Source of the DNA: Pseudonocardia sp. TRM90224
GTDB taxonomy: Bacteria; Actinomycetota; Actinomycetes; Mycobacteriales; Pseudonocardiaceae
NCBI RefSeq assembly: GCF_021245725.1
Contig: NZ_JAJGSX010000034.1
Span: forward strand, 1-64,000
DNA: 64,000 nucleotides
Reading direction: 5' to 3'
In this document: positions 42,534 to 50,467 of the stretch, in pieces
Position numbering within the stretch: the stretch's first letter is position 1
Layout: each line of letters opens with the position of its first letter
Program-made: the position numbers and the translations under genes
Notes under the pieces: model-generated
What the model was told of the DNA's origin: nothing
Database searches by the model: none
The model's input: only the letters and a program-made list of their open reading frames with translations

Positions 42534-43722
42534 ATTCGGGAATCCCGTCGACCATTCGGACGATCCATTCAGTGGAATGAATCTCCCGGTGATGCATTCG
42601 GCATAGCATGACGAGGTTGTTGATTTCGGTTGGTCCACCGTTCTGCCATTCGACGACATGGTGGATGTCGCACCAACTCGCCGGGCGACCGCACCGTGCG
42701 CATCCACGGTCACGGGCAGCCACGGCTCGTCGCATTCCGTCAGGAATCACCCGGGAGAGGCGGCCGATGTCGAGTGGCTGGCTGTCGCTGTTCATGACGA
42801 TCGGGATGACGGCCGCGTTGCAGGCGAGCTGCCGCAGGTCTTTGGTGCTGATGTAGCCACCGAAGTCCAGGATCGCGGTCCGCACCCGGGCTTCCAGCTC
42901 GGCGAGCGGGATGTGCACGTTGAGATGGGGCCGGTGCCCACCGGACTGCGGGACATCGCCGTGGTCCAGCACATACCCGCAGACGTCGGCCAACGCTTCG
43001 GCCTGGCGCTGCTTGCTGCTGCGCTGATCATCCGATCCCGCCGGCTTCGACTTCGCGTCGATCAAGGTAGCGATGGTGGCGAACAGGACCGCGTTGTCGA
43101 ACCGCCCCTTGATCACCCCGCCGCGCCGGTCCGGGTGCGGGGTGATGGACAGCTCGTTGACCTCGGACTCCGGTCCGTCGTCGGGTTCGGGTCCGTCCTG
43201 GTCCAGACCGCGCACGACGTCCATCCCGAACGTGAAAACTTCCGACGGCCGGTTGAGCAGGGCGTACTCCACGACCCGCCGCTCGACCTCATCACACATG
43301 GCGGCGCTGAGTCGGGACGCTTCACCGGACTCCAGCACCTTCCGGATCACATCGACGTGCCCCAACCCGATCCTCGCGGCCGCGAACGCCGCCGCGCAGA
43401 TCGGCATCCGAGGCTCCAGGACGGTGCCGGTCAAGCCCACCTGCGGGCACAGGTTCTGCGCGGCGTTCACGTACTGGCGGGCCGTGCCCCAGTCGATGTT
43501 CCAGGAGTCCGCGAGAGCACCGATCGGCGCCCGGTAGCCGAGCGACCCGAACCCACCCTCCCGCAGAAAATCGGCGACGAACTGCACCCGCGACCGGTCG
43601 ATCTCCCGGACCACCCGTTCCATATCCCGGGAGGCAAGAAACCTATCGGGGAACGTTCCGGTGGCAGCCTCGACCTGTAACTCGGCGATACCGTCGAGTG
43701 TGGCGTCGAGACCCGGGGACAT
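42460..43722 (-). CDS. 13E12-type (DUF222) HNH endonuclease, complete
   Basis: A 420-residue protein of the 13E12 repeat family. The N-terminal DUF222 domain (about residues 35-330) starts near ERVVREIDRSRVQFVADFLREG, and the C-terminal HNH domain has the CARCGRPASWCDIHHVVEW zinc/metal motif and NNLVMLCRMHHREIH. Such genes are repeated in actinobacterial genomes and have served as integration sites for mycobacterial prophages; nuclease function is predicted, not proven. It is inverted relative to the partial copy at 1-252 with about 85% nucleotide identity in the shared part (estimated by eye). Confidence 0.9.
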   Translation of the reverse strand: MSPGLDATLDGIAELQVEAATGTFPDRFLASRDMERVVREIDRSRVQFVADFLREGGFGSLGYRAPIGALADSWNIDWGTARQYVNAAQNLCPQVGLTGTVLEPRMPICAAAFAAARIGLGHVDVIRKVLESGEASRLSAAMCDEVERRVVEYALLNRPSEVFTFGMDVVRGLDQDGPEPDDGPESEVNELSITPHPDRRGGVIKGRFDNAVLFATIATLIDAKSKPAGSDDQRSSKQRQAEALADVCGYVLDHGDVPQSGGHRPHLNVHIPLAELEARVRTAILDFGGYISTKDLRQLACNAAVIPIVMNSDSQPLDIGRLSRVIPDGMRRAVAARDRGCARCGRPASWCDIHHVVEWQNGGPTEINNLVMLCRMHHREIHSTEWIVRMVDGIPEFIPPRYVDPDQVPRRRPNLHVLAA

Positions 43723-43934
43723 GACTCCATTTTAGTCGGATTGAAGATCATCGGCCAGTGAATGAAGGCTGAGACGCGAAGAGTGTACTTATCTACACCC
43801 CCCAAATCTGGACGCCGTTTCCGACCGCGCAGACCCAGGTGCGACGTCGCAGACCGCACAACCTCTGCGAGAACACAACGAGCTCTGCGAGGTCGCCCAA
43901 ACCGGCGTGCCGCCACCCACAGGCGGGGCTGAGA

Positions 43935-44071
43935 GTGCCATCCCGTCGACCTGGGAAATCCCCACCACACGGCCGCCCGTGGGCGGCCCTCAACAAAACC
44001 GCAACACAACAAAGCAAGCTCCGCCCACGGGCGGCCGTGTGGTATCCCCCAAGAGGTCGACGGGATGGCAC
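43935..44071. repeat. 137-bp imperfect inverted repeat (MITE-like hairpin)
   Basis: The outer arms are 18 bp (GTGCCATCCCGTCGACCT and its exact complement). After a short asymmetric bulge the inner arms are 23 bp, starting ACCACACGGCCGCCCG. The loop of about 34 bp is A-rich (ACAAAACCGCAACACAACAA), unlike the surroundings. Size and structure resemble a miniature inverted-repeat element, but no flanking target duplication was identified. Confidence 0.6.
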
Positions 44072-44291
44072 GACCCAACCATCCCGGAGATCTGCCCGCC
44101 CGGCGAGGGCGCCCTTGAAGAACGCGACCGCCAAGCCCGACAGGACCACCACAGCCGCGAGACCATCCGCCACGAACCCACCCGACGAGCCACGTCAAGA
44201 ACCCGCCTCACCCGCCGAAACGCGCGACTCACCGCTCCCGACTCGCGCCCGGCCCAGCCCCAACTCCCGCACCCGCCGCCGCCGGCCGAGC

Positions 44292-44352
44292 GTCGACAAC
44301 GACGCTTTGGCGGTTTGTGAGCGCTCACATCAGCCATAACGTCGTTGTCGAC
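44292..44352. repeat. 61-bp palindromic repeat, copy 2
   Basis: A hairpin with arms GTCGACAACGACG and CGTCGTTGTCGAC and the apex TGTGAGCGCTCACA. It matches 54 of 61 positions of the copy at 11454-11514. In this copy the outer 13 bp and central 14 bp are perfect palindromes. The apex equals a LacI-family consensus operator, possibly by chance. Confidence 0.75.
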
Positions 44353-44389
44353 GGTCAACCCCGGCGGGCGACCCGCCGTAGTCAAGGCG

Positions 44390-44596
44390 TCGACTCACCG
44401 CTCCGGAACGCGCGACTCGCCCGCCGAAACGTGGAACTCGCCGTGCCAGAAGTGCCGGCTCACCGTGCTGGAGGTGCCGACTCGCCGTGCTGGAAGTGTC
44501 GACTCACCGGGCCAGAGGTGTCGACTCACCGGGCCAGAAGTGTCGACTCACCGGGCCAGAAGTGTCGACTCACCGGGCCGGAGGTGGCGACTCATC
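44390..44596. repeat. Array of about ten 22-bp tandem repeats
   Basis: The core TCGACTCACC recurs with a 22-bp period at 44390, 44412, 44433/4, 44455, 44477, 44499, 44521, 44543, 44565 and 44587. The units from 44499 to 44586 are almost identical (GTCGACTCACCGGGCCAGAA) and the outer ones are degenerate. The last unit runs into the stop codon of the downstream minus-strand gene. Confidence 0.75.
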
Positions 44597-45725
44597 CGTC
44601 GAGTGTGATCGCCGGCCGCCAGGCTGCGTCGGGGAGCGGGTGGATGCCGGGTGGGTGGTCCGTGCCGTGCTCGACGGTCCAGCCGATGGCTGCCGTCATC
44701 AGCGCCGCGGTGACGTCGAAGGCGTTGAGGCTGTCGCCGTCGCCCGCTGCCAGGTTGGCGATGTGGCCGCCGGCGAAGAGGAAGACGGCGCGCCCCTCCA
44801 CGCGGTGTTGGGTGACGTGCGGCAGCACCGGCGTGCCGGCGCCCAGCGCAGCCACCGCGATCTCGGCAGCCGAGTGGCCGGCGTTGAGCAGGATGCAGCC
44901 GTCCTTCAGCGCGCCGATGACGGCAGCGGACACGACATTGTCGCGACCGGTCGCCGTCACCAGCACGTCGGCGCGTGCGGCCGTCTCCGGCAGCGCGGCG
45001 ACCTCGAAGCCGCCGAAGGCAGCCATCGTGGCGCGGGCCGGATCGGGCTCGGCTACGACGACCCTCGCGCCGAGCGTCCGGGCAGCGTGCGCGAGCCCGG
45101 CGCCCACCTCACCGAACCCGATTACGCCCACGACCTGGCCGTGCAGTGAGAGGTTGGTGCGCGCGGTGAACGCGTGCCACGTGCTCGTGCCGACGGCGAA
45201 CCGGTTGTGCAGGTCGTGCTTGAGCGGCACGCCGGCGAACCGGTTGTGCAGGTCGTGCTTGAGCGGCACGCCGTCGAGGTCGAAGACCGGATGGTCGATC
45301 CGGGCGGCGGCCAGGCGGGTCAGGCCGGTGCGGGTCACCTCGATGCCGGCGCGGATGCCCGAACCCGGGCCGGCGGCCACGGCGATGTCGCCGCCCATCT
45401 CCAGGGTGTGCGTCGGCCGCCACGCCACGCAGGTCGCGACGTCGGCGATCGGGATGCCGAGGCCGGCGAGGTGCGCCACCACGTCGGCCCGCGTCGTGGC
45501 CGCGTCGGCCGGGTGCACCTTCACCTGCGCGCCGGCCTCGACGCAGGCCACCATCATCAGCGCCGACTTGAGGTCGACGTGCACCGTCGCCGCCAGCCGG
45601 ACGTCGGGCATCGGTGGCAGGGCGGCCCCCGCCGCGGCCGTCCGCCGCATGTGCCGGCGCGCCCAGCCCATGCGGTCGGCAAGCGGGATCGCGTTCCACG
45701 CCGTGGGTGGTGCGTCGGTCGCCAT
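44592..45725 (-). CDS. S-adenosylhomocysteinase-like NAD-binding protein with internal duplication
   Basis: A 377-residue protein related to S-adenosyl-L-homocysteine hydrolase but shorter. The NAD-binding Rossmann motif is VVGVIGFGEVGAGLAHAARTLGA near residue 206, followed by VLVTATGRDNVVSAAVIGALKDG and ILLNAGHSAAEI. Just before it, GVPLKHDLHNRFA occurs twice in tandem from an exact 39-bp duplication; normally one copy carries the substrate-binding Lys and Asp and the Asn-Arg. The duplication could disturb the active site. The ATG at 45725 is chosen; a GTG at 45761 would overlap the upstream gene. Confidence 0.78.
   Translation of the reverse strand: MATDAPPTAWNAIPLADRMGWARRHMRRTAAAGAALPPMPDVRLAATVHVDLKSALMMVACVEAGAQVKVHPADAATTRADVVAHLAGLGIPIADVATCVAWRPTHTLEMGGDIAVAAGPGSGIRAGIEVTRTGLTRLAAARIDHPVFDLDGVPLKHDLHNRFAGVPLKHDLHNRFAVGTSTWHAFTARTNLSLHGQVVGVIGFGEVGAGLAHAARTLGARVVVAEPDPARATMAAFGGFEVAALPETAARADVLVTATGRDNVVSAAVIGALKDGCILLNAGHSAAEIAVAALGAGTPVLPHVTQHRVEGRAVFLFAGGHIANLAAGDGDSLNAFDVTAALMTAAIGWTVEHGTDHPPGIHPLPDAAWRPAITLDG
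45196..45273. repeat. Exact 39-bp tandem duplication inside the SAH-hydrolase-like gene
   Basis: Positions 45196-45234 and 45235-45273 are identical (unit begins GCGAACCGGTTGTGCAGG). The duplication is in frame and adds 13 residues. Perfect identity suggests a recent event or an assembly artefact. Confidence 0.9.
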
Positions 45726-45742
45726 CGGGTGCCCATCCCCGA

Positions 45743-46327
45743 TCAGGGCTGCCGGATCCACGGCCCGAGGTAGTCGCGGTCGATCAGGGCCGGGTCCGGG
45801 ATGAGGGTGAGCATCCGCCGGACGCGCTCGGCGGCGTCGCGGGTGAGCCGGAAGTCGTCGTCGCGGGTCGCCGGCCGCTCAGGGCTGAAGCGTTGTGCCG
45901 TTGCCACGATGTCCGGGACGAACGCGCGGATCTCGTCGGCGTCGTCGGCGGCGATCCCCGCGTCGAGGCCGGCCTCCCGCAGGCGGTCCTCGACGCTGTT
46001 GAGCTGCCCGGCCAGCCACTCCCACGGGTCGGCGGTGAGCTCGGCCGACCAGACGCGCTCGCTGGGTTCGATCCCGTCGAACCGCGGGTGGTAGTGCGCT
46101 GCGGAGAAGGGGTCCGCCGGGCGGTCGAGGCGGCCGAACAGGTCGGCACGCCAGAACGCCTCGTCGATGACGGTCCGCTGCGCGGCCGACTCGGTTCCGC
46201 GGTGCGGTTGCGGGGCGAGCAGCTGCAGCTCGACGCGGGCGCCGTGCTCCATGACGGCCTCGGCGGAGATCTCGAACCACCGCCGCACGAGCACGGCGAT
46301 CCGGGTGAAGTTGTACGCGACCAGCAT
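45743..46327 (-). CDS. Conserved hypothetical protein
   Basis: A 194-residue soluble protein that I do not recognise. It begins MLVAYNFTRIAVLVRRWFEISAEAV and contains many acidic and Arg residues (ERVWSAELTADPWEWLAGQLNSVED split over two segments). No signal peptide or membrane helix. It is 17 bp upstream of the SAH-hydrolase-like gene on the same strand, so the two may be one operon. The codon usage is like that of the neighbours. Confidence 0.6.
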   Translation of the reverse strand: MLVAYNFTRIAVLVRRWFEISAEAVMEHGARVELQLLAPQPHRGTESAAQRTVIDEAFWRADLFGRLDRPADPFSAAHYHPRFDGIEPSERVWSAELTADPWEWLAGQLNSVEDRLREAGLDAGIAADDADEIRAFVPDIVATAQRFSPERPATRDDDFRLTRDAAERVRRMLTLIPDPALIDRDYLGPWIRQP

Positions 46328-46463
46328 GGCGCCTGCAGCTCCTTCGTCGAGAGTTCGGGGACGCGCACCTCACTATTCCCGATGGGCGTGTCCGGACCCG
46401 GCCGGCGGCTTCGACGTCCCGAGCAACACCGCGACCTCCGCGGTCCGTTGCGAAGGAGCCACC

Positions 46464-46910
46464 ATGACCGCCCGATCGACCGCGTACCGGTCCAGCTCCA
46501 TGTGGTGCTGGGTGCTGCAGGTTGTGCTCGCCGCCTTCTACCTGATGGCGTCGATGCCGAAGTTCAGCACCGACCCGCAGTACGTCGCCGCGTACGCCGC
46601 GCTCGGCTTCGACACCCTCGGCACCTACCTGATCGGGATCCTCGAGATCGCCGCGGCGATCGGGATGCTGATCCCGCGGATCTGCGGCGCGGCCGCGACG
46701 GCGCTGGTCGTCCACATGCTCATCGCGACGGTGATCAGCGGGATCCGGCTCGGCCCCGAGACGATTGTCCTGCCCGCTGCCTGCGCAGCCGTCGTGGCCG
46801 TCGTCGCCTGGCGCCGCCGCCGGGGCACGGCCCGCCTCGTCGCCGACATCCTGAGCATGCTGAACGCGCTCAGCGCGCCTACGCGGCGAAGGTCGGGTGC
46901 TCGCGGCTGA
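46464..46910 (+). CDS. DoxX-like membrane protein
   Basis: A 148-residue protein with four hydrophobic segments (VLQVVLAAFYLMASMPKF; YLIGILEIAAAIGMLIP; AATALVVHMLIATVISGI; IVLPAACAAVVAVVAW), the pattern of DoxX/DoxD-like proteins; function not established. A GAAGGAG ribosome site precedes the ATG at 46464. The 3' end overlaps the B3/B4 gene tail to tail by 32 bp. Confidence 0.8.
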   Translation: MTARSTAYRSSSMWCWVLQVVLAAFYLMASMPKFSTDPQYVAAYAALGFDTLGTYLIGILEIAAAIGMLIPRICGAAATALVVHMLIATVISGIRLGPETIVLPAACAAVVAVVAWRRRRGTARLVADILSMLNALSAPTRRRSGARG

Positions 46911-47598
46911 GCACGTCCATCTTCGCCGTGAGGCCCCAGAGTTCGGCCAGCTCGGCGGCCAGCACCTCCGCGAGCCGCGGCACGTCCCGCGACGCCGAGG
47001 GGTGCAGGCCCTCGGCCACGATCAGCACGTCGGTGGTGTCGGCGCGAACCGCCGATGCACCGCTCTGGCGGTTCGTCCAGCGGCGGGCGTGCGCATCGCC
47101 GGCGGCGTCGACGAACACGATCTCCCCGGGCGCAGGGTGCTCGATCTCCCCGGAGAACGTCTCGTAGCGCTCGTCGCCGGACGCCGGCCGGACCTCCAGC
47201 GCACCGGTGATGCTGCCCAGGTCGAGCACGGCGACCGGGATCGCGAACGCAACGGAGACCGCGTTGCACAGGTCGACCAGCGGATGCACCTGCGGCAGCG
47301 AGCCGTGCTTGGCCAACCGCCGCAGCAACGACTCCGACGCGCAGCGGTACTGCGTCGGCTTGAGCCCCATCTCCGCGAACGCCCGCCGCCACGACCCGAC
47401 CTCGGGCAGCTCCGCGATCGATGTGGTGGCAAGCCGCTCGATCGCCCGGGCGACGTGCGCTGCTACTCGCGAGTCGACGGCCGGCCCGGCCATGTTGTCA
47501 CCGCGGAACCCCTCGACCCGCAGCACCGCTGGGACGAGCTGCGGGAACCGTTCCCAGACGGAGGTCGAATGGCGGAACTCGATCACGACGACCACCAT
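46879..47598 (-). CDS. B3/B4 tRNA-binding-domain protein
   Basis: A 239-residue protein with the B3/B4 domain that occurs in phenylalanyl-tRNA synthetase beta and in stand-alone proteins. Conserved parts are FAEMGLKPTQYRCASESLLRRL, HPLVDLCNAVSVAFAIPVAV and the later EIVFVDAAGDAHARRWTNRQ. Stand-alone members are proposed to act in editing or tRNA binding, without strong proof. The start is uncertain because several ATG/GTG codons lie close together (47598 used). Confidence 0.75.
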   Translation of the reverse strand: MVVVVIEFRHSTSVWERFPQLVPAVLRVEGFRGDNMAGPAVDSRVAAHVARAIERLATTSIAELPEVGSWRRAFAEMGLKPTQYRCASESLLRRLAKHGSLPQVHPLVDLCNAVSVAFAIPVAVLDLGSITGALEVRPASGDERYETFSGEIEHPAPGEIVFVDAAGDAHARRWTNRQSGASAVRADTTDVLIVAEGLHPSASRDVPRLAEVLAAELAELWGLTAKMDVLSREHPTFAA

Positions 47599-47715
47599 CG
47601 ACGACGACGACGGCGGGAGGCCAGTGCCAAGTACCGCCGGCCGGACCGGACCAAGTTCCGCGAACCCACCGCGGGACGATGATCGCGCACCCACCCCCGA
47701 GGAACGGAGCAGCCG

Positions 47716-48177
47716 ATGAGCCGCCACGTCCAGGTCACGTTCGACGCCCACGACCCGCGGGCCCTGTCGATCTTCTGGCGCGACGTGCTGGGCTACGTCC
47801 ACCCCGCCCCGCCCGGCGTCGAGCTGGCCGAGGGGGCCGACCCGCTGGCCGCGTGGGACGACTTCCTGGACAGCATCGGCGTGCCGGCCGACGAGCGCGA
47901 TTCGAGATCCGCCCTCCAGGACCCCGACAAGCGGGGCCCGCGGCTGTTCTTCCAGAAGGTCCCGGAGGGCAAGGTCGTGAAGAACCGCGTCCACCTCGAC
48001 GTGCGCGCCGCCCCCGGCCTCGTGGGCGAGGAGCGGATGGCCGCGCTGGAGGCCGAGTGCACGCGGCTCGTCGCGCTGGGGGCCACCCGGGTGCGCCGTG
48101 TCGAGCCCGCTCCCCCGATGGAAGCCGGGTTCATCGTGATGACCGACCCGGAGGGCAACGAGTTCTGCCTCGACTGA
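47716..48177 (+). CDS. VOC-family glyoxalase-like protein
   Basis: A 153-residue glyoxalase-like (Glyoxalase_6 type) protein: VQVTFDAHDPRALSIFWRDVLGY at the start, KNRVHLDVRA in the middle and MTDPEGNEFCLD at the end. Substrate unknown. The ATG at 47716 follows GGAG; it is divergent from the B3/B4 gene. Confidence 0.8.
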   Translation: MSRHVQVTFDAHDPRALSIFWRDVLGYVHPAPPGVELAEGADPLAAWDDFLDSIGVPADERDSRSALQDPDKRGPRLFFQKVPEGKVVKNRVHLDVRAAPGLVGEERMAALEAECTRLVALGATRVRRVEPAPPMEAGFIVMTDPEGNEFCLD

Positions 48178-48283
48178 GGTTCGCGCAGCATGCATAAGTT
48201 CTAGGCATACGTCCCGGCGAGAATTGGCATTGGACCTATCGATCATCACCCGGCATCGTCGTCACCGAACGAAGGAGACAACG

Positions 48284-48334
48284 ATGATGACATTCGCGAT
48301 CGCGGCCCTGGCGGCGACGGCGGTGCACCAGTGA
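48284..48334 (+). CDS. Possible 16-residue leader ORF upstream of the NmrA-like gene
   Basis: MMTFAIAALAATAVHQ is preceded by a strong AAGGAG ribosome site and its TGA overlaps the next ATG (TGATG). The next gene has no good ribosome site of its own, so it may be translated only by coupling to this ORF. It could be a leader peptide or the remnant of a lost gene. No family recognised. Confidence 0.45.
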   Translation: MMTFAIAALAATAVHQ

Positions 48335-49206
48335 TGAAGAACCACCAGTCGGGTGAGCGCCGCACGTACGTCGTCGTCGGCGCAACGGGCAAGACGGGGC
48401 GCGTGGTCGAGCGACTCCTCATCAGCCATGGCCACGAGGTACGGGCCGTTGCCCGCAGCCGCGGGCTCGGCGTCGATGACGCCGCGGCGCTCGAGCGCGC
48501 CTTCGAGCATGCCGACGGGGCGTTCGTGATCGTTCCGTTCGACCTTGCCAGCGTTGATCTGCACGCCCGCGAGGATGCGACCGCGGAACGGCTCGAAGGC
48601 GCCATCCGCGGCAGCGGCGTGCCTCGCGTGGTGCTGCTCAGCGGGCTGAACGCGCACCTGCGCCGCGGCACATCCCTCGGCGCGGCCCTGATGGAGGAGC
48701 GGCTGCACGACTGCTCGGTCCCCGAGCCGATCGTGCTGCGTGCGGGCTGGTTCATGGAGAACTTCACCGACGGGCTCGGTTTCAGGGCACAGGCGGAGAA
48801 CACCGGCGTGTTCCGCACCCCCTTCACCGCTCATCGGCCGATGCCGACGGTGGCCGCGCGCGACGTCGGGCAACGGGCCGCCGAACTGCTGACGCAGCTC
48901 CATCCGCGGCTCGGCGTCCACGAGATCCACGGCCATGCCGACCTCACGATGACGGAGGCGACGGCGATCCTGGCGGAGGCCGCCGGGCTGCCCGGTGTGG
49001 GGTACGAGCAACTCAGCTACGACGCGGCGCGGACGGGCATGCTCGCATCAGGCATGTCGCCGTCCTTCGCCGACGCTTTCGTCGAGACCGCCCGCAGCTT
49101 CAACGACGCCCAGCCGTGGGCGCTGACACCTCGCGACGAGGAAACCACGACGACCACGTCGCTTCGGGACTGGGCGCGCAGCACACTGGCCGGGGTTCCC
49201 GCGTGA
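48334..49206 (+). CDS. NmrA-like NAD(P)-binding protein
   Basis: A 290-residue atypical short-chain dehydrogenase. The nucleotide-binding motif is YVVVGATGKTGRVVERLL at the N-terminus; VPRVVLLSGLNAH and LRAGWFMENFTDGLGF are further conserved blocks. It is a relative of the protein at 4360-5178. The start at ATG 48334 is coupled to the short ORF, and the stop overlaps the DHFR-like gene (GTGA), so it is expressed with that gene. Confidence 0.8.
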   Translation: MKNHQSGERRTYVVVGATGKTGRVVERLLISHGHEVRAVARSRGLGVDDAAALERAFEHADGAFVIVPFDLASVDLHAREDATAERLEGAIRGSGVPRVVLLSGLNAHLRRGTSLGAALMEERLHDCSVPEPIVLRAGWFMENFTDGLGFRAQAENTGVFRTPFTAHRPMPTVAARDVGQRAAELLTQLHPRLGVHEIHGHADLTMTEATAILAEAAGLPGVGYEQLSYDAARTGMLASGMSPSFADAFVETARSFNDAQPWALTPRDEETTTTTSLRDWARSTLAGVPA

Positions 49207-49799
49207 GCAGGCTCATCGTGCAGATGCAGACGTCCGCCGACGGCTATGTCGAAGCGGCCGACCCGGCGGTGCAGTGGCAGGTCTGGGACTGGGGGCAGAA
49301 CTGGCCCTGGGACGACGAGCTCAAGCGGGACTTCAACGAGACGTTCCGCGCGGTCGACCGGATACTCCTCAGCCGCAAAATGGTCGAGGAGGGCTACCTC
49401 GACCACTGGGGGCGAACCGCTGAGAGTCATCCCGACGAGCCCGACTTCGCCTTCGCCCGAAAGGTCGGCGACGCGGAGAAGATCGTGTTCTCCACTGCCG
49501 AAAGCGGTCATTTCCGATGGCCGCGCACCCGGTGGGCAGGAGGCGAGCTTGCTGCGACCATCACGCGCCTCAAGGCGGGGCCGGGCGCCGACATGATCGC
49601 CGTCGGCGGCACGGGATTCGCTGCCGCGCTCGCCGCCGCGGGCGTGGTCGACGAATACCAGCTCTACATCAACCCGACGGCGGTCGGCCGCGGTGAGTCA
49701 CCGTTCCGGTCCGTCCCCGGCGGTCTCCGACTCACGCTCGACCGCTCCAGGTCCTACGCGTGCGGCATCGTCGTGAACACGTACACGCCCGTGAACTGA
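49203..49799 (+). CDS. RibD C-terminal/dihydrofolate-reductase-fold protein
   Basis: A 198-residue protein of the RibD_C family: LIVQMQTSADGYVEA at the start, AVDRILLSRKMVEEGYL and the NADPH-binding DMIAVGGTGFAAALAAAGVVDEYQLYINP region (split across residues about 130-160). These proteins are flavin- or pyrimidine-related reductases by fold, but the substrates of stand-alone members are mostly unknown. GTG start overlaps the upstream stop. Confidence 0.8.
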   Translation: MSRLIVQMQTSADGYVEAADPAVQWQVWDWGQNWPWDDELKRDFNETFRAVDRILLSRKMVEEGYLDHWGRTAESHPDEPDFAFARKVGDAEKIVFSTAESGHFRWPRTRWAGGELAATITRLKAGPGADMIAVGGTGFAAALAAAGVVDEYQLYINPTAVGRGESPFRSVPGGLRLTLDRSRSYACGIVVNTYTPVN

Positions 49800-49839
49800 G
49801 GCCCGTGATCCATCCGCTGCGTTTCGAGGAGAAGATCCA

Positions 49840-50415
49840 TTGCGCAAGATCATTGCTTCGACGTTGGTGACACTGGACGGCGTCGTCGAAGACCCCGGTG
49901 GAATGGCCGGATCCGAGCACGGGGGCTGGGCCAACCGGTACTTCGGTGAGGTGGGCGCGATGCGCTCACTCGAGCGCCTGAACTCCTGTGACTACTTCCT
50001 GTGCGGTCGACGCACCTACGAGATGTTCTCGAAGGCGTGGCCGAACAGCTCCGGGCCGTATGCGGACAGGCTCAACGACATGCCCAAGCTCGTCGCCTCC
50101 ACGACGCTCGCCGAGCCGCTCACGTGGAACGCGACACTGCTGAAGGGAGATGCCGTCCGAGAGCTCGCGAAGATCAGAGCAGAAGACGGCGGGGACATCA
50201 TGATGTACGGCAGCGCAACGCTGATGTGGTCCCTGCTCGAACACGGTCTCGTCGACGAGCTGAACCTCTGGATCTGCCCGATCGTGCTCGCGACCGGTCA
50301 GCAGCTCTTCGCCAGGGGTCGGCCCCGTGTGGAGCTGGAGTTGACCGAGCAAACCGACCTCCACACCGGCGTCGTCATCGCGAGCTACCGCCCGCTGCAA
50401 ACCGCCACGACCTGA
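49840..50415 (+). CDS. RibD C-terminal/dihydrofolate-reductase-fold protein, TTG start
   Basis: A 191-residue RibD_C protein: MRKIIASTLVTLDGVVEDPGG, CDYFLCGRRTYEMF and DIMMYGSATLMWSLLEHGLVDELNLWICP (split). It starts with TTG at 49840, rare here, with GAGGAG upstream. It is 40 bp downstream of another member of the family but only distantly similar to it, so this is not a fresh duplication. Confidence 0.82.
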   Translation: MRKIIASTLVTLDGVVEDPGGMAGSEHGGWANRYFGEVGAMRSLERLNSCDYFLCGRRTYEMFSKAWPNSSGPYADRLNDMPKLVASTTLAEPLTWNATLLKGDAVRELAKIRAEDGGDIMMYGSATLMWSLLEHGLVDELNLWICPIVLATGQQLFARGRPRVELELTEQTDLHTGVVIASYRPLQTATT

Positions 50416-50467
50416 GCGTGCGCGTGGTGCGGCGTCGTCGTGAACACGACCGCCGGCGGGACGCGAA

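Larger units (their letters stand above)
43723..44591. other. Repeat-rich non-coding region
   Basis: About 870 bp without a convincing gene. It contains the 137-bp hairpin (43935-44071), the second 61-bp palindrome (44292-44352) and the 22-bp tandem array (from 44390). A minus-strand frame near 44173 starts with a hydrophobic stretch but runs through the hairpin and lacks support, so no gene is called. The region looks like an accumulation site for repeats next to the HNH gene. Confidence 0.6.

Noticed and set aside
43793..44173. Minus-strand frame starting with a hydrophobic segment in the non-coding region
   Set aside because: It runs through the 137-bp hairpin, has no recognised domain and no good ribosome site; most of its composition is explained by the inverted repeat.
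44292..44352. True LacI operator at the hairpin apex
   Set aside because: No LacI-family gene is nearby and copy 1 deviates in the half-site; the symmetry is explained by the hairpin.
44390..44596. CRISPR array
   Set aside because: Repeats are directly abutting with no variable spacers, and no cas genes are present.
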